Shown: piece after piece, positions 34,601-46,562 of the stretch | How positions within the stretch are numbered: the stretch's first letter is position 1 | How the letters are laid out: each line of letters begins with the position of its first letter | NCBI GenBank assembly: GCA_023053545.1 | Contig: JAKZAN010000002.1 | Coordinates: 5,130,375 to 5,194,374, forward strand | Source: Lepidurus packardi | Lineage: Eukaryota > Arthropoda > Branchiopoda > Notostraca > Triopsidae | Direction: 5' to 3' | DNA length: 64,000 nucleotides | Notes under the pieces: model-generated | Databases searched by the model: none | Seen by the model: the letters and a program-made list of their open reading frames with translations, nothing else | What the model was told of the DNA's origin: nothing | Program-made: the position numbers and the translations under genes

Positions 34601-37600
34601 GATTAAAAAAAGAGCTTGAGCTGAAGACGAGCCCCCTGATATGTCTCTTTGTAACTACTTTTGTTTGCAGTTAGCAACTTTAAAAAAAGAAAAAAAAAAG
34701 AAAAACGTTGTTAAAACCCTTTTGGAGCAGAAAATTAGTGCTCTTAATGATCCTGGTCAACAACAGCAGTTTCCTTTCGCTTTGGATTCGCACATTAGAC
34801 GTTTCCCACCGTTATAAGAAGTTGATCGTGTTTCGCTGACGTCCGTGCGCCAGTTTTACGGAGGTTTAGAGGGGAGTTTTACATCTCCTTAGCAGCGACA
34901 GTAATATGCAAGAGGAAAGAGAGCGCGATACAAGGGAAAGTGGAAAGATGCGAAAGCTATTTGGGACTCAAAAGAGTCCTCGTTCTCCCAAACTCTCTTT
35001 ACTGCTCTTTCCGAGGAGAAAGAGCAGTAATGGCAGTAAATGGCTTGAGATAGGAGCACAAGAGAAGAAGACAGTTTTGCTATTTGTTGTGGATCCTCTG
35101 GCTATTTCTTCGTCTGTTCTGGTACCGTGCAGTCGGGTCAGGGAATCTCGGACTGCGAGGCTCAAAAGTCGGCTGTTTTTCAACAAGTATCGATTCCGAT
35201 TCCGGATTCCCACCCCAAGAAGATCCGCTCGACTTGCTAAATATGAACCAGCATAGAGTTTCCTTTCACTTGCAGCCTGGCAGGACTCACATGTCTAACA
35301 ACCCCCGTCCACCTTTCACGTCATCATCGGAATATGCCCTACTGTGCTTTGATTAAGTAAGGGGAGTGTTTCTATGACAGCGTTGTTAGCTGAGATGGTG
35401 ATGATTGTGATGGGGAGTTTGAGTTTCCATGTTCTTTTTTCCCCCTTTTTTTGGCTCTTTGCGGGAATCTTGGTCGACATGAACAAAGAATATGCTCTGG
35501 AGAGTGACGTGGAATCGATAAAAGGGTAACTTTGGATGGGGAGAAGGAAAAGGTGCGACTCCACCCAGCATTCACTCTTTTCTTTATCTTTCTTTTTTGC
35601 TACGGAACTTCTGTGTACGCAACACTGTCTTGTGGCTGTGAAGTGCTAAATGGAGCGTGAAAAGACGAGGAGAAAGATGGATTAAGGCTTAGTTGAGGCG
35701 CTGGGGAGTAACGCTCGATCGAGAACGGTCTTGGATCTTCTAATATACGAAAGTTTCTGTCATAGATGTTGCTATGACAAGTCGCTAAAGCCCACTAGGA
35801 CTAGTGTGGTGAACAATGAATTCCAGCAGGGATGGGCCGTCGCTAAAGCTAACTACGACCAGTGTTGTGAACAATGAATTCAGGCGGGGATGTACAGTAC
35901 AGTACTGCTCCGTTGGACGAGTGTTTCCTTTCAAAGAGCGCTCCTTGACTATGACATGATTACTGCAAGACACGTGCATGTTTTAAGAAGAAACTCATTC
36001 TAATTCAGGTGGGGTGAGTCACAGAAGTGATCAATAACAAATTTTGGGTTGTTTTATGGTTCTGTAAGTCATTGGCATTGCTTTAGTTTGGATGTCTGAA
36101 TCGCGGGACTTGCTAGGAATCACAGTGGAACAATCAATTGAGGCAGGGCTGGACCGTCGCTAAAGCCCTCTACCAGCATGTATTGTAAACAGTGACTTCA
36201 GGCAGGGATATGCACAGGATTGGCACTGTTTGGATGAGTGTTTCCTTTCAAGGAGCGCTGCTTTACTTTGACATGATTACTGCAAGACACAAACATGTTT
36301 TAAACCAGCAGAAACTCATGGCGATTCAGCTGGGATTTGCCTTTGTACGCACATACATAATGAAACGTCATCTATTGGAAACTTTGGGTCGTTTTGTGTT
36401 TCCTTAACCTATTGGCATTGCTTTAGGGCCAATTCTGATCTTCTGAAAACGATTCCGAATCGTGGGAGTAACTAGGAATCGCAGAACCAATGCCATTAGC
36501 ATTGCTTTAAACACAATGAGATTCTGAAAGACAATTCTGAAGCATGGGAAGGTCTAGGAATCGCAGAATCACACAAACTGTCTGAATCGATTCTGTTGCG
36601 AGTGCGAGACGGACAAGTTACTGGAAACTGGAACCGAAGATGATTCTGCTTCACTGGTCGTAAGAAATGCAATAAAATTGGCAACAGCCGTAAGCAATGG
36701 TCTTCAGGCGAGTCCGTACAGATATGTAAGGGTCATCAACTCGGGTCACATGACATCCAGGTAGAGCTTGAACATGAGATAACGACTCGGCTGTTCATAA
36801 GACTGGGAATGTAATTTTGGGGCGCCAGGAACTTCAGGATTCCGATGTAGTCCTCTTAAGCTTAGGTTTCCAATTTGCTCTACAATTACAAATTGTTTGA
36901 ACCCACTTTGTGTGCTTCCTTCACAGGTAGACATACACGTGTACCTTAGTACGTACTTTTACCCCCGTTGTACGTATATTAGACCACTCTTACTATTGCA
37001 CTTTATACACCACTTAAGTAGTGGGTTAAGGCTCCCATATCACTTAGCTCGGTTTAGGGAATTCCGGAACAACTTTTCGTTCAAACCAACACATTAATGA
37101 AAAAATGCTTTGATAGTTAAGCTTGAGCATACTAACAGTGCGTAGTGCACAATCAATCCATCTTTTTTCCAACGAATGATACATGAGTCAATAAGAAATA
37201 GTCAATAAAGAAGAGGCGACGAGCTATGCTCAAGCCCCTATTAAATTGAAAAAAAAGATACATGAGTAACATGCCAATGAAGTTCGCAACTATGTATAAG
37301 ACGTTGCCTTAACATACGTCTTTTCGTTGTGTGTACACTACCTGCTTAAAAATGGAAAACTTGTGTTTGAGATTGCCTTCAAATCTGACGTGACAAGCAG
37401 TCAAGTTTTCGAGAAATCTTGTTCCGAATGTTCGACGACTTGATTTGGGACACTGTGCTGCTACAGCAAACTGTGGTGAAACATTCTACTTTTCAGAAGC
37501 AAAACTAGCCGTGAATTAGCTACAAGTTTCTTATGCAAGGCGTTCGCAAAACCAAAACAAACATCAGCGCCATCTGTGGCTGTTTCGCGTCACTAAGCTA

Positions 37601-40600
37601 CGGTATACGGGCACCTTACACTGTGCTGCTACAGCAAACTGTGGTAAAAAATTGCACTTTTCAGAAGCAAAGCTAGCCGTGAATTAGCTACAAGTTTCTT
37701 ATGCAAGGCTTTCGCAAAACCTAAACAAATATCAGCGCCATCTGTGGCTGTTTCACGTCACTAAGCTACGGTATACGGGCACCTTAACGCACTATTCTAG
37801 TTAACTACTACTATTCTATTCACTACTCTACTTCACTATTCTATTTACTATTCTTATTTATTCACTATACTACTATTATATTCACTATTCTAGATTAACT
37901 ACTCTTTCTGCGTTAACGGAAGGTATGTGCCGGGTTTAAACCTGCGCAGACCTGTCTAAAGTGTTTTTCACATGTTCTCTCAAAATGCCGTGCTATCCCT
38001 TCACAAAACTCAAATTCCAGCCTAGACAAGCTAATGTTCGCGTTCAAGTGCACTTCTTATCTGTAACTGCGTCCCTTATCTCGCGCTTTAGTCTCGCTTG
38101 TAACATTTCCCCCGAGCATAAAAAATACAATATCAAAATCAAATGCCAAGATTCCCGAAGAGCAAAAAAAACATTTAGTTTACCAATTTTCCTGCGTTTT
38201 TTCTCCCGTCTAGCTGTATTATTTTGCATTTGAGGTTACAGTTACAGTTAATACACGTCAAATACCCAGAAAGCTGGTTCCCTTATCCTTTACCACAGGC
38301 CTTGATTTGGTTAGCACGTTTCACCGAAAAGCGACAGTGATTTGCTCGGTTTTCTTTTAAAAGCCCTTTATTTTCTCTCTTTTTTTTATTATATATATAT
38401 ATACTTTGCTCATAAGTGGTTTAACCTAGTGTTTATACAGTGACGTCAAAGGAAGTGCGTTGCGGCTCTTTTCATTTTTTTTTTATTTCGGGTTGGCAAA
38501 TGCGACAGAGGAAGGGAAATAAAGCGAACTGTAAATCCCATAAACTTTAGTATAGTTTTCTGAAATATTTTTCTCCGGGGAATCGAACTGAAAACTTTTT
38601 TGCTCGCCTTTGACGAAAATCCGTATTCCACTTCTTCCAAGACTCCCAAAAACAGCCAGCGCAAGAACTTAGGAACCCAGTCTGCATGCTCTGAAGTTTA
38701 TTTGCCCCAAAGTTTATTTTTCCTCTGTCTTGAACAAGTTTGAAGAGGCATTTTTTGGTGTGCTTCATGCAAGACGCATGGGCTTCTTTCTGTTTTTTTT
38801 TTGTCCTTTTTGGCAGAGTTCGGATGAAGATATTGGGCTATTTTTAGTCCGTGTCGGATGACCACAGAGCGAAAGGAAATGCGGACTCCCTGGCCCCTTT
38901 TTTTTTATCTTTTTTTTGTGTACTTTTTTTCCACATCCAACTTCCAACCCGGATCCTCTTGCGATTCCTGTGTGATTTATGTGCTAGGGAGTGAAGATAC
39001 GGTGGGAAGCTAATGTAATATTCATTACCACTTAGGGAGTTGAAAGATCATGGGAAATACTTGTTGATGTTAATTGAATTGGTCTTAAAGAGGTTTCGAC
39101 TCCACAATTCAGACAGTTGCGTTTGCTCAGTGTAAATGTTGTTTCAGCCCAAGTTTTTGTGGTGATTAGACATAAGTGATAGTTCTAGTAGGGGATTCCG
39201 TATGTGCTACTTCTTTAGAGACCATAGTGTACTGCACAAAGGCTAGAAAAAAACTTTCCGTTTCCTCAGCAACTTTTATCTCCTTTAGTAATCAGAAATT
39301 GAGCTATTCGTTTCAAATCTTCCACTATACCTCTACCTCTACCTTCTCCTACCTCTACTTCCAAAGAAGGTATACGTATGATACGTACCATATATATATA
39401 CAATTTGACGAGGTAATTTGAGAGGATTTTACCCCCAAAACTGCTAAACCCTTTTGAAAATCCTTTTGTAACATTGCAAAAATTACTCAACTTTTGAAAT
39501 CAGTTCAACTTTTAAGCAAGCTTTTAAGTTTAAGTTCCAATTCCCGGTTTTGCAATATAATGAACAGTTACTTGTTAGTTGATCCTAAATACAGCATACG
39601 TTCCCTATCTTAACTTACTATTAAAAAAAATTGAATTCAAATTAGAATTAACATTGTTTCAGATTTTTTTCTAAATTATTTTCAAAATCTCGGAGTTGAA
39701 TGTACATCCCAAAAAGGAAGTCAGTACATACTCGTAAGTTTAAGGCAAACGAATTCGGTTCAAAATGAGTTAGAAATCAATGACATCAGCACAATTGATA
39801 TAATAACTTCAACCTAATAACTTCAAGTCATTTTAACTCAGTTTTAACTCTTTGCATCTGAGGCAAAGGATCGTTTCGAAATGTTTAAATGAACGAACTC
39901 GTGAAATTCAGATTTACAACGTACATTCAAAACGTTCTACACGTACGCGTGTTTAGGTAATTCGATGCTAGATTCTGATAACTTAACGTTCAAATGAGCG
40001 TCGTTGAAGAGCTTCCAAAAAGAAGTTTTCTCCCATTATTATCCTTATTATTCCCAGTATTAAACTGAAAAGCGAACCCCTTAGGTAGGATCAGTTTTAA
40101 AACAATTATAACCAGCTTGGATTTCACCATACAGTTCTAACAAGGTCCCCAAGATTATAAAAAACTCGATTGAAAGCTACCATTGTGATTACAAGCATTA
40201 AAGGAGCCTCGTGCAATCAATATTTTTTAGGGATTTTTTTTTTAAATGAAGGTTAGTATGGTAAGAGTATGTATCGTATAGATAGTGATCGTATTTACCT
40301 GTGGATTAAAGGTAAGGCGAGAAGTAGTCGCTCCTGAGGCACTCACTGGGCAATCCACGTTGGCCGTGGTGTGAAACGGTGGCGTTTCAATGTTGGTAGC
40401 GTTGGGAACTAGATCAGCCGTGGTTTGGGACGCAACAGTTGGTCTAATTACTTCACTGGTCGCTAGAACACGGGTACACTTGGAGTGAAACTGGTGAACA
40501 GGCTCATGATCAGAACAGCACGAAGGAGAACCGGTGGATGCCGGCCGGATTCCACTACTGACGTCCGTGTTGGTTTGCGGGTCCTTTTGTGGTCTGTTGA

Positions 40601-43600
40601 GCGTCATTGACGTCGGCGTCGACGCGTTAGAAGCTGGAGTCTTTGTATCGGCGCCTTGTCGATGCTGCTGCTGGGAGCTCTGCTTCCAACGTCGACTATA
40701 AAAGCAAAGGAGTCGTGTAGAACCGTGGTCTAATTGCTATAGATCTAAAAGGGCAGCTACCAGATATGAGCTGAGATATGGGACGTTTTTTTATTCCCTG
40801 CGTCACGCGGAAAACGTGGATTCCCGAAACACATCAACGCTTTTACGATGAGCTGGTATAATTGGGTTAGGTAAGGTATGGACGAGGGGAATTCTATTAG
40901 CGTATAATGTATACGTGCTGTTAACCTTATACATATACAGAAGCGGTTCGCTTAGCTCGCTTAGCTCCCCAAAGTCCGCCTGGTACATGCTGGGAAACGT
41001 TGGGGAAGGTACAATCGCCAGTAGAACCGTCAGCAAGATCAAAAGCGTTGTTAATTCTTTAGTAAGGAGTAGTTAAAGCCTAAGGGTACTGTACTAACAG
41101 TGGTATAGCGGAAAGAGTCCAACGGCTTTCGGGGAAGTCCCTTTTCCGTCCAAAGCTTAAAAGATTCACTGTTGCTCCTCAATTGCTAATGTGCGTTCGT
41201 TGGAGGCTAAAAGTGACCCAAGCAAGACTACAAGTCCCTTCTTTGAGGTAGCTACACGGCGTTACTCAATAAATTCACTGTTGCTCCCTCAATTGCTGAT
41301 GAGCCTTTGTTACAGCTAAAAGTAACCCAAACAAGACCCAAGTAACCTCTTCAAGTCCGTCAGGCGTTACTCGGGGAGATTCATTGTTGCTCCTCAATTG
41401 GTAATTCGCTTTCAATGGAGGCTAAAAAGTAAACTGACAGTAGCCTTTTCAATTCACTTGTGTTCTCAGCTTTAGGGGATCAGCAGAGCTAGTTATTATT
41501 TACGAAGCAGTAGCAAGTAAGGCTAAGTTACAATGGAGTAGGCTGAAAGTCTGAAGGGTTCCTAACTGGCTACCTTGGTCTTAGGTCCTACGCTTCGGAG
41601 CAAAGGTTTGAGCGCTACAGAGGTTGGAAAAGTTATGACGCAGTTAAAAACGGCTAGATTTGAACGTCTTCTCACATTTTCTTGCAATATCAAGCCATTT
41701 GGGGAGAATGCGTCTGAAAATTAGTCGCGTCTCAGTCCCAAGACGGTCGTCAAGTAAAGGCAAGGCAGGGATAAGGCACTACGACGCACGTAGCGCAGGA
41801 TAAGTTCTTTGCAGCCTGAGTCTAGAAAAGATTTTTGTTCTCCTTGCTTGGGCCCAGTACAACATTGTTCTTACGAAGCGCCTTCCCTTGCGAATTCATG
41901 GCCCTTCGTTCTTTTCTTTTCTCTTTCGTGCGTCTTCCTTTTGGAGTAATCTTTAGTTCTTGGAAGGGAGACTTAACGCAAGACACATTGTTGAAGACGA
42001 AAAGCGTGTCAGAGACATCAAAGTGCTAGCGCTTCAGCATACTTTAAAATGGCTTAAAAAGGAGAGAAAAACAGTTCAACCAACATCTTAAAAAGCAATC
42101 AGAGACCTCAATGGCTAACTTACAAGGTAGAGCAGCGTAAACCGGTACTTTGTGTGACTTCTGACCTTTTGGGATCCCTTTAACCTGGGTTCAGTGGGCA
42201 TTTGAGGTAAACCTTGTTTCCTACTGGGATTGGGCAAGTTTTTTTTAGAATGTCCCGAATGGTGGTAAAGGTTTGGTGGTGACGAGTTTGTTGGTAAGGG
42301 ACGAGTGCTGGTACATAAAGAGAAAATTGAAAGATCTGGATGTTTTGGCTTGTTTTGGATCGCCTGATGTTTTGGGATTGCGTATCCTGCAAGTTAAAGA
42401 CTTGGGGGTACTTAGCGGCACTGCGAACAGTTTTTCTGCGAATGACGCATGCATGCATACGAGAGGGCCAAGGTGGCGGTTCAGAGACGTTCTGAGTAGA
42501 CTACGGTAGACTAGTCACTTCACTGTCGCAAACAAGCCGTTAATGAGTAATGGCATTCTTTATGGCGGAACTTAATCCTTTTTTGGGGGGTTTATATGAC
42601 ATAAATGATGAAGGGTTGATGTGTACATAGCTGCTGCTTGTGTGCCCATGTGCTTCTATTGACGTAAGCGTAGAGCAACAAAAGAAACGGGGCGCACAAG
42701 GGGTTCGGTCGAGTTCTATGCCAGGGTATACAACCTAATATCTTCACATTACCTTAATAACGTACGCCAGTCGAATATGGTATACGATGGCCACGAGGAC
42801 CCGAGCCGGGATCGTGTAAAGGGGCAATTTTTGGTAGACAAAAGGCGACTGAGGCAACGTCCAGACTTCGGCTTGACTTTGCGGGGTGTTGAGGCCGTGG
42901 AATCCAATTGAGGGTACGTTACAGGTGGCTATTCGACATCAAGAAAAACAACAAAAAACTTCAGTGGAAAAGTTTGGGGTTGCATCTTGAAAAGAGGCAC
43001 CAAAAGGCGTCTTAATATAAGCAGAAGAAAAAGAAAAACGTGGGTAACTGTACCGGTTGAACTACCTTGGTCGTCGGACAATTGGCCGCGGTAGAAGGAG
43101 CTGAAGGATGAAAAAGCCCAAATTGGGTGTCTGGAATAAGCTGATTAGTCTGAACGGGGCTTGGTTGTAAAAAGACTGCTTGGGGAGTCAAGGGAGCACC
43201 GGCAGGAGCCGCCTGGCGAGGGGGGAAGGGTGGGGTTCGACACCGGGACTTACTGGAATAGGGTCGCTGTGGATGTTTGCGAAAATGAGGTTTCGCTGCA
43301 CGGTCAGCAACAGCGAAATGAGGCCCCGTAATGACGACTTCCGCACAAGACGACGCTGATTGGAAAATGACAGGGTGGTTTGTTGTCAAAGGACCTTCAT
43401 TAGCGGCCAAGTCCGTCATTGGCTCCAGCGATATTCCGTCATCTTCCGAGTCGTAGTCGTTGTCGTCGAGCGATTCCCTTTCTAAGGAGGTTTCCACGGG
43501 GATTTCCGAGTCGCTTTTCCGCCGCGATATGGCGGTAATAGGGCCGATTTCCGTGGTCGAGCGGTTAGTCATACGAAAGCGTCCTACGGTGGCGATGTCC

Positions 43601-46525
43601 ACGGAAGGCGCCGGTTCGCGAGCCTGGGCAAGGGTAAGGGACGGGGTCGGGGTTTCGTAAGGAAAAGAGGAGTCGAAGCTATCCCATCTTGAATCGAGGA
43701 AATCGTCGCCGGATTGATAGTGCTGGTAGGAAAGGGAGGCCCGGGGATTAAATCCGTCGTAGTAATCTTCCTTAAGAGGCGCCGGTGAAGGTATTGGGTT
43801 GAGCTGATCCGTCGAGGAGAAAAAACGTTGCTTCAATCTGGCTCTGAGGGAATTCAGCGGCGGAACACTTTTTTGTGTCGTTACAGGGAGCCCCGTGTCT
43901 TTTTTTGCCACCGAAGTTTGGGACAAGTCACTGGGTATGACCTTGGCCAGGGTAGGATCAGCGAAGGAGGTTTCTTCCAATAATGAAGCTCTGTTATTCG
44001 GTGGGGGAAAGCACAAAAATAAAAGAAAATAAAGAAATCGATAAACTTATGCTACATTAACTTGGCCTTGAATACAACGCCTTTCCCTAGTTTTACGAGG
44101 GTCAATAGGGATCAGGTAGATGGGTTGTTTATGAACCAAGGGGAGAGGCGCTGGGTACAGTTCCCGTTAACGTTCTACGTCAAAAAACTTCCGCGATTAT
44201 GGTTAAGGCACGGCTTTCACGGAGCTGGCAAGATTCAGGAGCACTGTGGCGACTTTGTCTAGACAGAACATGGCGGCCACCGCTTGCTTCGCCAACAGTG
44301 AAAAAAGAAGCTCGTGGTGTACCCTCATGCGTAGCCGGTTTGTCGCCATGTTTTGGCTGGAGATGTTCGTTGTTGTGACGTTGTGACACTGACGAAGGGA
44401 CTCAATGGCGAAGCATGTCAAGTCAAGTCGTCATTCGCTAATCCCCGATTTATAATTCAAGTCAAAAGCTGCGTAGTATGGCTTAAAAGGGGTTCTTAAG
44501 TAATTCAAGTAAATATGAGAATAGGGGAAGCTAAACTCAAAAAGCACGGCTAATACCTAGGCTAAAGGGGACGCTAAGGTGAATTGAACGTTAATAGAGC
44601 TTCAACTAAGCCCTGAATGGGAATTGTTGACGGAATCCAGACGTCTCACTGACGGTTCATTTTAGTGAAGCTGAAACCGTTCCAATTCTTATTATTTACG
44701 GTAAAGCCGTATCTGTGAAGGTGTAGCACACCGGCAACGCGACATAAGGACGACTCGACATAAGGACTCTGTGCCGTGCACCCGACAGAAGGACGCCAGA
44801 TCCATAATCTTGTAAGGGGCCAATATAATTTCGAGTTTAAAAGTCTCTGCGTGCCAATGAGATAAAAAATACGTCGCTAGGTTAGGTTAGGCGTCCTTCT
44901 GTCGGGGTCCAGAGTCCTTGTGACGTATTCTTTTTAATACGGCTTCAGCACTTTCTAATCTCGTTTCCGCTTAAACAATGTGCCAAGAATTTTTAAACTC
45001 GAAATTCTGTTGGTCAATTACAAGATTATGGACCTTCTGTCGGGCCACGGCGTCCTTTTGTCGAGTCGTACTGGTGTCTACTTCCCTTTTCAACTGCACT
45101 GGGAGGTTTCCGAACGAACCCATTGATATTGTGTTTTTTTTTTTTACCTGAATCTAATCTTGGGACTTTGAAAGTCGGCCCAAAGCCTTTACATTGGAAG
45201 ATACCCTTACTATCCTACTGTGAAACCTAACTGTGCTTTGAACTTGACTAAAAATTTGGTATTGAAAAAAGAGAGAAAATCGAAAGAGGAACCAAAGCGT
45301 TTAAAATGAAAAATAAGGCATAAAAGGTAAGGGAAGTGATGCTAATGAAGTAAAAGATGCCAATAAAACAATAGAAGTAGACAAGTTGAGGGAAAACTTA
45401 TACATCTTGGTAGTCCACGTTTGCTTTTCGGTAAGATGAGGCGCTTTGAAGGTGACGCTTTGGATTCCCTTGTCACGCGGTTTCCATAGCAAATCGAAAG
45501 CATGTTCTACCCAAAGGAATAGAATCGTTTTTATCTCTTTTTTTTCTAAAGCGTTCTAATAGTGAAAAGGCGAGCTTTCTTTGGTTTACTCCTTCTCATT
45601 TAGTCTTTCTTACCCAAATTGGAGTTGTCCCGCAGTTGGGCCTGGTCAAGGAAGATGGGCTCCTCTTCCAGGAAGACGACTTTAGTACTACTTACCTGGA
45701 ACGCGGGGCAAACAAGAGAGAAACATAAGTAAACGCTGCAAGACGGCAAAGACTAATGTATAAGAGGGGTCTGTTGCTACCCCCCAAAAGAAAGAAAAGT
45801 TGGCAGAAATGGAGTTTACTCGCGTGAGAAGCAGCATGTCGGTAAACAGAAGAGCCCAGAAACGTCGACTCTGACGATCTTTAACCTTCCATAGCTCTCC
45901 ATGGTAAAGCCATTGGCGTCCAGGCGTTGCTAAACGAGGCCGGATCTATTGGCATTATATAACCGTGACATTTAACAGAAATGTTTGGGAGATGCGCAAG
46001 AGGGAGCCAATATCAATAGAAAGAAATCTTTTTTTTTTTGACATCTAAGATTTTTTTTTTATATAACTTGGTTAGTGTATGTCAAGGAGGAACCCAAGCC
46101 GATCCAGAAAAACAAAAAGAGATTTTCTAAACAAAAAGAGTGTTTTTTTCTTTTTTACTTTGTTAGTGAATATGCCAAGGAGGAGACGTTTTTCAAGGCT
46201 CAGAATCGGATCGGGCTGCTCGACAGGAGACGAGCCCTGCACAATTGCCTGGGACTTGTTGGTTTCGCGCTGGGACTCGAGTATGCCCTAATTGGGAGGA
46301 ATGCAAACTTGAAATTTTGGCTCTCGAACGGAAGATAATTAAGCTGTTCTGATGAGGAACCCGATCTTACGCCAAAGGCTTCCGACACGCTCCGTAATAC
46401 AGGAGTTGCCATTTGTTCCTCGAGCGAGCACAGCTTTTGCAGCATACGGGCCAGCTTGCCCAAATGCTTTTTCACGTTTCAATGTCAAGTCGTCAGATTG
46501 ACGTGAACGATTAATGGGTTATTGG

Positions 46526-46562
<37 letters not shown>

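Larger units (their letters stand above)
32398..40298. other. 7.9-kb RGS locus intron
   Basis: No confident exon. It holds poly-G and poly-C runs (about 32816-32827 and 33310-33322) and diverged tandem duplications near 34131-34641 and 35786-36345. Also here are a GGCATTGCTTTA-containing repeat (36070, 36410, 36490), the MITE-related pair at 37451-37786 and an ATTCTACTA-rich stretch (37795-37900). Confidence 0.6.

Noticed and set aside
35084-35356. Plus-strand frame reading [20 protein letters not shown]
   Set aside because: Looks protein-like but has no splice partner, no ATG context and no recognised family.
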